Origin: Glossina fuscipes
Lineage: Eukaryota > Arthropoda > Insecta > Diptera > Glossinidae
DNA length: 64,000 nucleotides
Direction of reading: 5' to 3'
Assembly (NCBI RefSeq): GCF_014805625.2
Contig: NW_023998565.1
Coordinates: 2,004,936 to 2,068,935 of the forward strand
The stretch's first letter is position 1; each line of letters starts with the position of its first letter. The translations under genes were made by a program, and so were the position numbers. Shown piece after piece: positions 1 to 12,596 of the stretch. The notes below the pieces were generated by a model. The model was not told where the DNA came from. It saw nothing but the letters and a program-made list of their open reading frames with translations, and ran no database searches.

Positions 1-1254
1 AAAATTTCCACATATCCCTCTCATGTTTCTTTTAATGGCTCTGATTCCTCGGTTGATTTTGAAATCTCAAATCTATTTGCTGAGTATTTCCGACGTAACT
101 TTTCGATTACTAACTTCGATTTATCAGCAAACTACCCATATCCTATAACTAACTCGGTTTCAATACCTAACTTGGTTATTTCGGAAGATGACGTTTTTAA
201 AGGGTTGAGTTTTCTAAAATACAGTTGTTCGCCTGGACCTGATGGAATTCCATCATGTGTACTTAAATCTTGCACTGTCGATTTATGTGGTGTGATCTCA
301 AAGATTTTTAACCTGTCCTTGAATTTAGGTGTTTTCCCTTCATGTTGGAAGAATAGTTTCCTTATTCCTATCCACAAGAGTGGAAGTAGACAATTTGTTG
401 AGAACTACAGAGGCGTAGCCAAGTTGAGTGTCTTGCCCAAGTTGTTCGAGCGTATTGTGACTCAGCATTTGGCCTTTGCCATTAATTCGTATATTTCTCC
501 GCACCAGCACGGCTTTCGGAAAGGGCGATCTACAGTCACCAACTTGTTAGAGTTTACCTGTCATGTTTTCAAGGCTTTTTCTAGTGGCTCTCGCACAGAT
601 GTTATTTACACTGATTTAAGCAAAGCATTTGATATGGTTAACCATAGACTACTTATCTTTAAACTCCAAGCCTCTGGTTTCCCACCCTACTTAGTGAAAT
701 GGATAAGTTCTTATCTGCACAATAGATCCTTCAGGGTTTTGTTTAACTTCATCACCTCGGATGAATTCCCCGTTATGTCCGGCGTACCTCAAGGAAGTCA
801 CTTAGGTCCCATTTTATTTAGTTTATACATTAACGATCTCCCGTCGATGGTTAATTCCAGCCAGATGTTAATGTATGCTGATGATGTGAAACTGTTTTCT
901 TCCTTCTTTGTTGAATCGCAATCACATCTGCTTCAAGGTGATTTGGATAATTTTGTTGCATGGTGCTCTTTGAATCTTCTAAAACTAAATCTGAGTAAAT
1001 GTAAGAAGCTTTCATTTTCAAGAAGAAAGTCATTCATTACTCAGTATTTCATAGATTCGCATAAGTTGGAGGACGTCGATACGTTCACAGATCTAGGCGC
1101 TCTATTTGGCCATAGATTATGTTTTAACTTGCACATTAAGCTCTCGTTAACCAAAGCTAGGTCCGCTTGGTTTTATAAAGAGGTGATTCATATTACTGGA
1201 AGGCTGTACATGTGTTTGGTAAGACCTATACTTGAGTATGCCTCCGTTTGGTGA
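1..1254 (+). pseudogene. A1 reverse transcriptase frame, 5' truncated by window edge
   Basis: One frame is open from base 1 to the TGA at 1252-1254 (417 codons). It covers the RT fingers and palm: GPDGIPS, the HQHGFRKGRST block, YTDLSKAFDMVNH with the first catalytic Asp, SGVPQGSHLGPILF, and the catalytic YADDVKLF near 871-894. The normal protein would continue past LEYASVW into a Ser-Pro-Ser-Tyr segment seen in the sister copies, but here a TGA replaces it. The rest of the reading frame is displaced beyond the X1 insertion. The copy therefore cannot make a full ORF2 protein, although its catalytic core is intact. It may express only as part of a longer transcript. Confidence 0.85.
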
Positions 1255-1323
1255 TTTTCTTTATATGGGCGCTATGTAGATTCAACTGAATCTGTTCAAA
1301 AGCAATTCTTCCTGTTTGCCCTT

Positions 1324-2734
1324 TGAGGAAGCGTTCTGTTTCCTTACTAATAACCGGTCCGTCCGCTTCAATGTCTACCGGTAGTTCCTACTAACTTTCA
1401 GTCCAGTTCCTCCGTCCGCGCGAAAAACTGAACACCTCTGGTTAGGGCCCTGAATCATCCGCCTCTGGCCCTGAGGTAAGTTAACCGCTAAACTTCACAC
1501 GAAGGTAGTACAAAATATACGTAACATAAACAGTACACAACTATTGCAGAAACACACATAACAATGTATTTAAATAAATCAACGCCGTTAGGCCATGCAA
1601 AACATATACACCGGGATAAACACTTAGGTATCAAAATGTAGGAGCACATACGATCATGTGACAACGCAACCACTGTATAAACGACCAGCTGAAAATGTAT
1701 GAAAGGGTATAAAAATGCATAGGCCATGTAAAATGTATAGAGATGTAGGATCAGAAGTATTTCATGCAAGTCGCAACTAAGGTTGCGACCGAAGGTCTAA
1801 CGAACGTAAATCAAGCATACGTACAAGTATGAGCCCCCATACACATGTAAACACATACAACCTAGCAATGGTTGTAATGGAACAAGCGAGCGAGACTGCA
1901 GCTATAAAAGAGCGCCTCATCACACAGAATCTTTCAATTTGTGTCATAGCCGCCTAGGGTAAGTATGTACCGATAATCTGCCAACCCAACCTTTTTTTAT
2001 TGACCATTACGGATAGGGGAGGACAGGAATGGCTTCGCCATCATCCCTGAATGAATAATAGTACTACTGACCACCACGGATAGGGGATGGCAGGTGTGGC
2101 TTCGCCGTCATCCCTGAAGGACCGGGCAACATCGTTCTTATTATTCTTGCATACGAATAACCAGCCAGAGACAAGCCGTTGGCCTAGAGAGCCAAGGCAC
2201 TTATGAGACGAACAACACATCCGTTTGTTTTTTTATAGTAACCCGCGATCTCCAACGAAGTGTGCACCAAACTGGTCATAGACGCTTCAATTGAGCGATA
2301 ACCGCCTAAGTAATCCGCAATAGTACGAGAAAAGTAGAAACCGCTAACCACGTGTGCATCAAACCGGTCATAAGCGCTCCAATTGAGCCATAACCGCCTA
2401 AGTAATCCGCGATAGTACGAGAAAAGTAGAAACCGCTAACCACGTGTGCATCAAACCGGTCATAAACGCTCCAATCGAGCCATAACCGCCTAGGCAATCC
2501 GAGATAGCACGAGGGGAAAAAAAATCCTGTAGCCACGTGTGCGCCAAATCGCTTGTCGGGTCACCTCGCCGGTTCCGTCCCAACCCGCCACAAAACCACT
2601 TGTAATCTCGCATACCAATAAAAGAATATAAAAGAACATCCTCGAAGGTTCAGAACATTTCGTTTCATATAAATTGTCTTGCAACGATCCTTGGAGTGGC
2701 TGAGTTTCTACCCTGCCCAAGAAGACTCGTTATA
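1324..2734 (-). mobile_element. LTR-like element X1, solo-LTR structure, inserted in A1
   Basis: The A1 LINE is interrupted here by 1411 bp that begin TGAGGAAGCG and end CGTTATA. The 6-bp sequence gccctt stands directly on both sides (1318-1323 and 2735-2740) and is a target-site duplication. An inverted relative (X2) lies at 53996-55844, with ends TGTAACGAG and CTTCCTTACA. TG...CA-type termini, a short duplication and no long coding frame fit a solo LTR. The segment also holds a 92-bp tandem repeat (2259-2534) and a 67-bp partial duplication starting at 2009 and 2076. A non-coding non-autonomous element is the alternative. Confidence 0.7.
2259..2534. repeat. Three 92-bp tandem units inside X1
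   Basis: Three adjacent units of exactly 92 bp start at 2259, 2351 and 2443, and a partial fourth starts at 2535. Each begins with a gtgtgc box followed by a ccggtcata stretch and ends with an aaccgctaaccac-like stretch. Because the repeats are similar, all units give matching spurious minus-strand frames; these are not genes. Confidence 0.9.
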
Positions 2735-3303
2735 GCCCTTAGGAATTTGTGTTGGAATCCGATTGGCTCTCTTCATCCCTAAGAAAATAGGTTGCTTCTG
2801 TTGTCCTTACCCTCTCTCGAAAAACGTAGATTTGTTCTTCGCGTTTCCTTCGTAATCAAAGTAATGAATGGTGCTATTGTCTCGCCTCCATTACTTGGAG
2901 AAATAAGCTTTAATTTCCCCAACCGCTTCTCTAGGCACTTTACCTTGGTTAAGCTTAGTCAATGTAAATATCATTATGAGCTGTTTAACCCGCTCAGAGT
3001 TGTTTAAAGTCCGCTAAAGCAACATGGCTTAATGCGCGTAATTTACCTATGTCTTACCTAAACTAGCTCTTAACCTTAAAATGTCACGGATTAGGTCCTG
3101 TACCGATTGTGGGTGTGGCTCTATGCTAATTGTGTGCATGCTTTTCTTTTCTATTTGTTTTCCTTCTTATTTGTTTTATTGTACTTACGCTAAGTTTTAA
3201 TATTAATTAATTTAAGATTTACTTTAAGAGTCAATTGAATTCGACTGTCAAAATTTTTAGTTGAGTTTCTTGTATAAGTGGAATAAATAAATAAATAAAT
3301 AAA
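2735..3303 (+). pseudogene. A1 ORF2 C-terminal region and 3' tail
   Basis: After the second gccctt copy the LINE resumes. Bases 2792-3007 encode the end of ORF2 (SLEKRRFVLRVSFVIKV ... NRFSRHFTLVKLSQCKYHYE ... LRVV, then stop), matching the A2 copy at 18553-18850. The 3' UTR includes a conserved stretch with ctgtaccgattgtgggtgtggctctatgc-like sequence and ends in (TAAA)n. Confidence 0.8.
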
Positions 3304-5390
3304 GCGTTTGTGAGTCGTTGAATATCACCATTTCCTGCATGACTGTTTGGTTTAGTTAAATGGTGTTCAATATTTTCTTTATCCAAAAATTCACTGCCGG
3401 TTTTCATACGTGGCTTTAATGCCACAGGGCCACTTTCGTTTTTGTGAAATAGAGCGATTTGCCTCTTTCGCTCTTCTTTGGATTGTATATTTCTAGCATA
3501 TTTTGTACACCAAATGAACTTAATATTACTATCTCTGGAAAATTCGTTTCACAATATTTCCTTTAAGTTGTAATATTCGTGACCAATAATTGTTCAAAAA
3601 TGCCCACTTTTCCTTTTTCTAATTCCCTACGTAGAATATTCAAAACCTGCTTACTATCGATGTCTCTTTGTTCAATTTACACTAGTTTTTTATCGAAGAG
3701 TTGAGTAGTCGTAGCTTGTTTTTTCGGTACTAATAAGATTTATGTCTTAAATCTATTCAGTACTATCGAAAATAAACACATAATAACATAAGTCCTCTTC
3801 TGGGAAGTATCCTGTATCACTTCATTTTCTTCCGCGTTGTTGATCTAACTTTCCTTATTTCTATTTAGGAAATTAGCGATAAAATTATTATTCCCTTTTA
3901 TGTTTTCCAAGTTGAATTTATATTCTCCTAGGCTTATTAGCCTCTTTGGAGGCGGGGACTTATATCTTTTTATGAATATTTCGTTAGCGGTCACTTAAAT
4001 GATTGGTGATCGCTTTCCAAGAATATATAGGAAGAAATAATGAAGTGCCCAGACTATTGCCAATAGCTCTTTCTCGATGGTCGAGTAGCTCGTTTGACGT
4101 TTGTTTAAAGTCCTAGATGCATATGAAATACAATGTTCTTTATTTGACAGGACATCCCCATGCTTTTTCTTTGAATTAGAGTAACGTAAAAGAAGATAAT
4201 TCGTGTAGAGGAAATTCGTCGAGTGTTTTCAAAGTGTTTATAAAACACGGATTACTCGGGTAGACTCTCTGATCCTTTTTCAGATATCTTATCTGGGGTA
4301 TATAATTTTAGCATACCTTTCTACAAAAACCTGTGATGTCCAGCATGGATTTTTCCTTTCTTAGTTTTATTGGGAATTTCGGATTCCGAATTATGGTGAC
4401 CTTAACGAGATTTGGCTTTCCTTCCGTAATGGTCAAATATACCCCAATAACTGCGTTTCTTTTTTGAGAAAATCACATTTACCAACTTGGATTTTCAATG
4501 CTTTTCTTAAGGTTCGGAGTATTGCCTCGGATTGATTTCTTTTTCTTTTAACAAAGTACTACATAAGAAGTTATCGTCCATGTAGACTATATAAGTATTG
4601 TTAATGTAATTTTAAACGATTTTCTTCATCATCCTTTGAAAGATAAATGATGTATTCTTTAATGAAACGCATACGAATAAATTGACGGTGTGGAAAAAGT
4701 AGTTTTCCTATCTTCTGGTGTCATAGAAATTTGGTGGAATCCCTTATACTATTGTTGTTGTTGTAAGTTCATTTATGCAGGCGAGGGTACCGCCCACCTT
4801 AAAAAGAGGTTCTCAAATTTAACGAGTAACTTTAATATTGTTTGCTTCTCGTCATTCATGTAAGGCTTATCAATACTTTCTTTGAGCCGACTGCTTTCTA
4901 GTGTGTCTCAGGAACAAACATTCCTTATCTATTAGTTATAGCCTTTAATGATATAAGGAAGTTCTGGCCAATTATGCCCTGATAATTTTTGTTTCCGAAA
5001 TCTAAGATTTTCCACTTTAGTGTATGCCTACTGTTACACTTCCTTGAAAATGGAGTAGTCATGGAATATTCAGCTTGGCTAATTCCGTTCATGGTTTTGT
5101 AGAATCGTAGCTTTTTGAGTGGTGTTTTTGGAAAGCACTCGGCGCAGGTGTCTAATTTTAGGATGTCAGTGGCCAATGCTGTATTCATTACGTATGTAAT
5201 ATGCTGTTTTCCAATAGAAATTATTATTAAAGGCAATGAAGACCGTGGAACAATGTTAAGAAAATTTAGCTATGCACTTTCGCTCAAATTTTCTTTTGGA
5301 ATTGTACCTAGCTCCATTTTTGTCGGAGGATTACCTGCTGCTATGCTGTACTTTCCTTTACTTAATTTAATTGAATTAAAAAAATAATGT
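3304..5390 (-). mobile_element. Degraded Ty3/gypsy retrotransposon pol (gypsy1: protease, RT, RNase H)
   Basis: Reading the minus strand from high to low coordinates gives the pol order. A protease-like segment lies at 5236-4925 (ends GIIGQNFLI). The RT catalytic box VYMDDN is near 4595-4565, followed by KCDFLKKETQLLGYI. An RNase H junction is near 4140-4040 (YASRTLNKRQTSYSTIEKEL, then LAIVWAL). Beyond this comes a relic of the RH-integrase linker. Many stops and frameshifts break the frame. The 3' part is cut off where the A1 tail begins, so A1 appears to have inserted into this element. The 17.6/297-like flavour is an inference from motif style. Confidence 0.75.
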
Positions 5391-7550
5391 TGTTTTCACT
5401 TGGTCACTTTTTTATCCTCAGATAAATTTAGACTAGGATTTTTCAATAGTTTTTGTTTTTACAAGTAATCTAATTGTTATTATTGCTGTTTTCTCGTTCG
5501 TCACTTTTCATAACCGGATTTCAGTTCAGATTTTTTCATTATTACGCTCAGAATAACCGTGTCTATTACATTGGTTGTTATTGACTTGTACAAGGTGACG
5601 ATAAGTAGCTTGCGTGCGTTACTTTTAGCCAAATATAAAAATATACGTTTATTTATTTATATATTTAACTAAGCTTCGCTGCATATCATTAGCCGAAAAT
5701 AAACCAAAATATACCTTAATTGAAAATGATCAATAATATACTACATCAAATTGAACAATAATTAGCATGTATGATAATGCGCAACAATGTGCAATCCTAC
5801 ACTGATTATAATAAATGAAAGAAAAACTGAGGTGTTTGTAATCTACGCAAGCACTAGAAATATATATGCGCACAAAATGCAATTTAAACTTATAACGTAT
5901 GTAAATACATATGGTTACGTACTAAGAGAAAACAGAGTTGAATTATGTAGGTACATATGCGCGTCGGAATAAATTTGAAAAAATTGTTATAACCGTATTA
6001 ACCTGAGCTAAAACAAAAGTACGAAAAGTAGTTAATTAGCTACGTAATAAACTCTTTTAAACATACTAGCGGACGTAACCGACCGAAGTGGTAATACTCC
6101 TTGCTATGATTGATGTAATGATATATATTGTTATGAAATTCGCTTTCTAAGACACAGTCCGTATCACTGGATCGCGGATATTTTGGTAACGAGAAATATA
6201 CTTCAAAGTTTTTTCATTTACAATTATGTTCCTTAAATGTAGGATTATTCACAATTTATTTTGGCCGTACTCTCAAATTTTATGTTCTTGCCGGACTAAC
6301 TATCCCTTCCACAAATATTCTAATTATATACAATTTTACAAGCATGTTACTACACCCAAATTCATAGTTTTTATATTAAATCCCTGACTGCTTTTTCCGC
6401 TAATCGTTTTCATCGGCCTGCAGTTGCATAAGGTGCCTGCGAATGTGCAATTGGTTTTTCTTTCTTTAGGGAATTTATTATTAGGGAAAATTACTTAGCT
6501 GGAATTAACTTGACTTAGGATTTTCGCAACAATATTTTGACTATTTAATGTATTGATTTAAACACAGTTTTGGGATGATTTTTCCCTGGGAATTTATTTA
6601 ATTTACCGCAAGTGTTTCTGACAATATTAATGAAAATTTTTTGATAGAATTGTAATTTTCAAAGAAAAAGTCTTCAAACTAAAAGGTATAAATACTTGGA
6701 TATTATAACAAAATAATTTGTATGGAAAGGTACAGAGTAGGAATGCAGCCCCTACACTCATTGATCATTTTACATATTACCCGAAACAGATTCAAAAATT
6801 CATAATTACACACAATTCGTAAGTACACGATCACATATTTTTTATGTCACAGCAACTTGACCGCATTGTTATTCTGTCTAGCCACCACACAATGCTACGT
6901 AAACGCTTACCCGTACGTCGTAGCTCTAATTTTTTTTAAGTTAGTTTTTAAAAGCAAAACGGAAAGTCGTTTTGTTGTAATTCGCGCGAACATGCAGGAT
7001 GCTCTCCCCGATATATTGGTGGAGTCCAGCTCTCTCATTTCTTTTCCGCAGGATCAAAGTTGCCATGGTTGACGTGGTACTATATTTGGTGACAATTAAC
7101 TTGTTTTTTTTGTGCTTCTATAAATCGTTTGCCTGACCATTCGTGGATTGGTGACGCGGCGCATCTTATTTAGGCTGTAGTGAAACACAAAAACTGTTTG
7201 TTGAGTTCACCAACGTTTACTTTATTACCGACCATTTACCTGTTTAAAGTTTCTTACAGGTAAACTTATAACGTAATTTATTTATATTTATTTATTCGTG
7301 CTACATTAGTTTCTTATAAATACATTTTTATGAATTCAGATTGTATATACTTTTGCTTGTCTAGGGCCTCTATAATTAGTACTTTATTTAGTTTTTTGAA
7401 TCTATTTTAATCTGTTTTTGTGCACTATTTGACTTTTATTTTTATTACCTTTGATTTTAATACTATCATTATCCTATGTCATAGAATATTTACTTAACTA
7501 AATATTTTATGTTCTACTTCATTTTTTTAACAAAATTATATTACCCATTT
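5391..7550. other. AT-rich stretch, no gene recognised
   Basis: Nothing certain is visible. By position this could be the decayed gag and 5' LTR of the gypsy1 element, but no zinc knuckle, primer-binding site or clear LTR end was seen. Short frames here have no family features. Confidence 0.4.
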
Positions 7551-9040
7551 CTAGTAGGAAACTGTTAATTTTGCTGTTTTTATTTTTTGTTTTTCGTTTG
7601 CCTTATCTAATAATATAGTAGCACGCGCATACGCTTTATCTAATCTACTTTTAGTTTCCTTAGCATATTCGTCTATATTGTAGAGGGGGTAAATTTGTCT
7701 GCTTGGTTGCGATTTGTTCATTGTATGGCGGGCCTTGCAAATACTCGTTCGTAGGGACAGTACTGATGTATTGTGAAAGGTAAAACAATATTGTAAGTAT
7801 CTTATCCAAACATCCCCATCATTTAATTTAGCCGATACATATGGACGGATATATTCGTTTAATTTTCGAGGGCTGCCACCCTTCCAAGTGTCTGGTGATG
7901 GCGGGTTCTTAACATTATTTTGTCTATTTTGAGGTACTTGCATAGATCTTTAGGCGTTTTTATATTTTGTTCCGTAATCCGTTATGTGTGTTTTTGGAGA
8001 TCCGGAGGTTAAAATAACATTTTCAAAGATTGCATTTGCCACGGTTTTGGCGCTCTAATTTATTACTGGAATTGCTTATTATCAGATATTTAATATGATC
8101 ACAGATTAGTTTTATAGCGTATGCGTTGCCCTTCCCCGTCTTTGGTAAAGGTCAAATGGTATCAATGCCTACTGCGTCAGAAACAGCCAATGACTTTGGT
8201 GTTAAGGTGATAGGAGTTTTGGCATGTATTATAGTTTTAGCCTATTGGCATCGTGGACGTTCTTAGATATATTTAACGGCCAGTAATAATATATTCATAT
8301 TTTCGTCGGGCTATGTATAATTCGTATATGACTGCCTTCTGTGAGATCGTTGTGATACTTTTTCAAAATTTCTTTGATTTCGGACTTACTGATTTTGTCT
8401 ATTAGGGTCAGCTTTTGGAAGTTAGATTTGTTGTTCGATGTAGTAAAGATTTGCTATTTAGGGACATAACTTTAATGTCGTTACTATTTATGACTGCTTC
8501 ATCAATGGTTGTGTTGATGAAAGCGCTTTTGTTATCTACAACAGAACCGGCTGCTATTATGTTTGGTTAGGGTATTTGGTTTGGTACCAAAACTGGCTTT
8601 TCTTTGGATAGAGCTGCATTTGTCTAATCACTTCTGATCTTGCGGGTAATAGCAGTGTGTCTTTTTGGATCATGTGTTAATGGGATTTGTATGTATGTGC
8701 GGAACTTTCTAAGCCGTATTGTGAGAGTATCGTTTACGTTTTGAAAATTTAGGACACAGTTACATTTTTTTATAAAACCTATTCCGAGTATTCCACCACA
8801 ATGGGAATATTCTCGAATACATTATGGATTTTGTATGAAACAAGGGAGTTAATCATTTTCAAATCCAAATAAATAGATCCGAGTAACTTTATTATTCTTC
8901 TTCCGATGCCACATAGTCTAGTTGTGCATATTGTGTTTATGTTATAACATAGATTCTGTGTGTCTTCTAGATATGAAATCAATGATATTGAACGTTTTAT
9001 CGCCGAGAACTCATCACTCGTTGACTTTGCAAATGTTTTT
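7551..9040 (-). mobile_element. Degraded Ty3/gypsy fragment (gypsy2: protease and integrase, RT missing)
   Basis: On the minus strand 9040-8560 resembles an aspartic-protease region (ILGIGFIKKCNCVLNF near 8790). It is followed almost at once by an integrase-like region: KYHNDLTEGSH near 8360, a broken core with GNAYAIKLICDHIKYL near 8120, and the integrase C-terminal part 7943-7551 (LNEYIRPYVSAKLNDGD, then YNIDEYAKETKSRLDKAYAR). The whole RT-RNase H portion, normally about 2 kb, is absent, so the element carries a large internal deletion. It is a different copy from gypsy1. Its 5' side is cut by A3. Confidence 0.7.
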
Positions 9041-10294
9041 GTCATGCAAAGTGTGCAGGTCCCAATAGCTGTGGTGCAGATGCATTTCTTGATCCTTCGA
9101 AAGGTTTACATCAATCAAGGGTTGGGGATAGGGTTTTCTGAATTAAGCAAAAATCTCGTTACTTTGTGTAGAATGTTTCAAAAAATCAGGACAATGTTTG
9201 ATAAGTGTTGTTATCTAGAGTACTCATCTGCTCCACCAAGTTATCTGCTTGCAAAAATCCCATCCGTCAATTTCAAGCGTGCAAGCATTTTCAAATGGGC
9301 TCCATCTCAACATAGAGCTACACCTTTAAAGTATTAGTTCCGACTGAAAACATGGAAATTTTGTTAAACAAAAGATTGTGGCCAGTCTGATCTTTAATTA
9401 AGGGAACGATCCCGTAATACTACTTGAATAGCTGTTTCACCTTCAAAAACTAAATGTTTCTTCAGGTATGGCAACTTTCATGTACCAAAACTAAACTCTC
9501 ATTCAGCAATTCTTGAATTCAGAGAGCACGCAATTTTTCTGTTTGGCCTTTGCTGAAATTTCGTTAAAGCCTGATCTACATTCGTCGGAACTTTTCCATA
9601 ATTCGTTCCAGGTTTTCAAAATGGATCGATAGAATCGCATTTGTGGTGGTGTTTTAATTGCCATATCTTAAGCAGTCCCGTCCTATTCAATTGAAATTCC
9701 TACAACTCCCGACGCTGGATTTATTACCATTCGAACGAAATTTTCTAATGAACACTTATATGTGACCTGCTCCTATATTCAACCAAATTCATAATTTACT
9801 ATATGACAACCGTACTAGCAGACGTAGTGGCAGACTGCTAAATCTTTGCTCTGCCAATTTCCCGGAATTTACCTGAAGATCCATATTATCCAGCTGTTTG
9901 TATTTTCTTTTATTACAGCCATGGTGATCTCTTAAATTACTGTAACAGCCAAATCCAATGTTCTCCAATAAATGTTATGATTTTAACAAAAACTGCTTAA
10001 ATCTCATCTTGCACACATTACGCTTGAGTTCTTTGATGGAAATATTGAAACCTTACTGTCTTCTTTTTATAACATATTAAACCTAGCTATTTCTGCAACC
10101 ATCCCGATCAAGTAACCTCACCTTCGAAAGAAGTGGCCACCACGGCTTAATAAGGCAATTAAATATTACAAAAATGTGAGAAACAAACTTTCCAAAAAAA
10201 CTATAAAAAGTGGTTCTGCTTACGACTTTTTCGTTTATTCTGCTGGAAGGCATATATTTAATTACTTCAACCACCAATATTATTGCAGATACCG
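9041..10294 (+). mobile_element. CR1-like LINE copy A3, ORF1-EN part
   Basis: The sequence begins inside the ORF1 PHD-like region (His-Ala-Lys-Cys, then DPSKG). It continues through FSELSKNLVTLCR, matching A2 ORF1, then an EN region with TWLRPD-like remnants around 9570-9620, then the EN-RT linker. Stops and small deletions are frequent. It is interrupted at 10294 by the Y1 element and resumes at 11885. Confidence 0.75.
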
Positions 10295-11884
10295 TGTAAC
10301 ATAGCGGTGTTCATGTACGGCCTAGCTCACGACGGCTTGCCTTGCCCGCCGTACCGCATGTTAACAATAGAAAGAAGCAGAGAAAAACACAAAATATGCA
10401 ATTTGGCACAACTTAATAGATCTGTAGCTTTTCATCTCACTACTCGTCGATAGTATGTCAGCCGGTGTTTTGTTTTCTCTGACGTTCGTTGGTCCAGTCT
10501 TAGTCTGTTCGTCCAGTCCGTAGTCTCACTACTCGTCCCTCACGTACACTCCCTTCCCATGCCCCGCCTCCGCAGTGGAGCATTTTATTTACAGAAGCAT
10601 GATTTTGTTGTAATACATATGTTATAAGCTACAACGGTACCTCTTAATCCTCTTGTCACCTGTAACGCCCTTGAGTCTGGGACCGTCTGATGACTCTCGC
10701 TCCTCACCTTTCAATGACGGCTGCATTCACCTGGGTTTCGCAATGTCGAAGCATACAATTCTCTTGTTCACTGTTCATTCATTTAAACCACTCATTTAAA
10801 TTTATTGGCAGGTTAATAAAATTTATTTCAGTTGTTATGTCTTATTATGCCGATCGCTTTGTTTTTCTCTCTCTTTTTTTGTTTTACAATACAAACGAAT
10901 TATATTTAAAAAGCGTTAATTTAAATTCTATGTCGTTTCGACTGTATTCTTTTTCACAACCAAACAGAACGAGTCATTTTTTCTTCACTTATGCACTTAA
11001 CAATTGTTTCCCTTTTTTTTTCCTTTACCTTCACGCACCTTTGTCTAGTTCGGTGCTTTTCTTTCTTTCCTTTCTCTCTACTATTCCATATATCATAAAA
11101 AAACAATTCACAGTTTCTGTGACGATCCTCTCACCTTTAAATGAACTTGCTTCAATTTTGTTCCGTTTAAACTTTTTCTGTTACCGTTTAATTGAGCAAA
11201 TCATTCCATCTTTCCAATTTCATCGAGAACTTTCTGCTTGTGCTTCCGTAAATGTACTTAAATCTTTACAATTTTTTTCTCATTTCTTAACTTTTGCTTA
11301 CGTTTCTACTTATGTTTTTGCTTTTATTGAATTTTAATGCAAATATTCATAATTTTCTTCTCATTTCTTAGCTTTTATCTACATTTTGCTGATTTTTCGT
11401 TTCCATTAGATTTTAATGTAAAAAATTTTTATATAAAACACTTTTTAACTGCTTGTGCCGAATATCGTTGTAAATCATTTGTAAAAAAGCTTTCCTCTAA
11501 TTGTTATAAATACGTTCTTGAAATTTGTTTTATATTTTCTATTTATTTATAGTCATTTTACTGGTATTGTTCTTTTGCTTGTTGTAATTTTTCTTTTTCA
11601 CACGAAATAAAAAGTTTTCTCGTCCGCACAATAGTTCTATAACATTTCAGTGCTGTTTCTCGACTCTCCAAAAGATCAATAATCAAAAACCCACCACCGA
11701 ATTTCTTCGCATAATTTTCTCTTTCTTCTTTTTTTTGCTTTGCATACCTGGCGGCTAGCCGCTATTTTTAAAAATAAAAGAGAAAAATCATGCGATCTCA
11801 TATAAGGGCATGCCGCTATTATGACAACCGTGACAAAAGCGAACTGACAGACCCCCTGCCTGAACTCTGTTCGCGGATGTTACA
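10295..11884 (-). mobile_element. LTR-like element Y1, inserted in A3
   Basis: The insertion starts TGTAACATAG and ends GGATGTTACA (1590 bp). It is flanked by accg and acct, a three-of-four match to a 4-bp target duplication. Its right end, read on the minus strand (TGTAACATCCGCGAAC...GTCTGTCAG), matches the left end of Y2 at 34687, so Y1 and Y2 are inverted copies of one LTR-like family. Long frames at 10690-11552 are compositional artefacts of a pyrimidine-rich tract (Phe/Ser/Leu rich), not genes. Confidence 0.65.
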
Positions 11885-12596
11885 ACCTTCAGTTGATAAA
11901 ATTCTCCCGACCTTTTAATCCTAGATTTTTTTTAAGTTTGTTAATTCCAAAAGAAAAATCAGCCTTTATCCCTCGCATGTGTCTTTCAATGGCACTGAGT
12001 CCTTTGATGATATCGAACCCTCAAATCTTTTTGCTGAATACTTCCGACGCAACTTTTCAACTACTAATTCCGATTTAACTGTCAACTATCCGTATCCGAT
12101 ATTTACTTCGGTTGTAATTCTTAACTGGTCGTCTCTAAAATATAGTTCTGCGCATAGACATGATGGAATTCCATCATGTAATCATGCTCTGTTGAGCTAT
12201 GCGGTGTTATTTCAATGATTTTTAACCAGTCGTTGAAATCAGATGTTTTCCCGTTGTGTTGGAAAAGTAGTTTCCTTATTCGAATCCATAAATGTGGAAC
12301 TAGATATCACGTTGAGAACTTTAGAGACAACGCCAAGTTGAGTGTCTAACCTAAATTGTTTGAGCGAATTTTTTTGCTATCAAATCTTATAACTCTCCAT
12401 TGCAGCATAGCTTTTGGAAAGAAAAATCTACCGCTACGAATCTTTTAACACTTACTTGCCATAGTTTCAAAACTTCTTCTAGTGGCTCTCGCACGGATGT
12501 GGTATATACTGATTTTAGTAAAGAGTTTGACTTACTTAACCGTAATTTAGTGATGTTCAAACTCTATGCCTCCGGCTTCCCTTTGTACTTAATGAA
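11885..12596 (+). mobile_element. CR1-like LINE copy A3, RT part
   Basis: The LINE resumes after Y1 with the segment leading into the RT (FDDIEPSNLFAEYFRRNFST, RHDGIPSC near 12150). It goes on to the YTDFSKEFDLLNRNL palm block near 12505-12550, where the usual Lys-Ala-Phe-Asp is Lys-Glu-Phe-Asp. It stops abruptly at the junction with the (TTTA)n tail of A2 and element B. The remainder of A3 was not found on the far side of A2. Confidence 0.7.

Larger units (their letters stand above)
1..3303 (+). mobile_element. CR1-like non-LTR retrotransposon, copy A1 (5' end outside window, split by X1)
   Basis: This is the 3' half of an A-family LINE. Bases 1-1254 encode the reverse transcriptase, and the same element resumes at 2741 after a 1.4-kb insertion. 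It ends in a (TAAA)n run at about 3283-3303 with no poly(A); short tandem repeats as 3' ends are typical of the CR1 clade. At least five other copies or fragments of this family lie in the window, on both strands. Family assignment rests on RT motifs and tail type and was not tested by phylogeny. Confidence 0.85.

Noticed and set aside
2306..2720. Three overlapping minus-strand frames with similar peptides
   Set aside because: The similarity comes from the 92-bp tandem repeat in X1, not from a repeat protein.
10690..11552. Plus-strand frames of 215 and 71 codons
   Set aside because: Phe/Ser/Leu-rich translation of a pyrimidine-rich tract inside the Y1 element; no motif and no splice context.
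11893..12218. Two overlapping plus-strand frames as separate genes
   Set aside because: Both are parts of the decayed A3 LINE between EN and RT.
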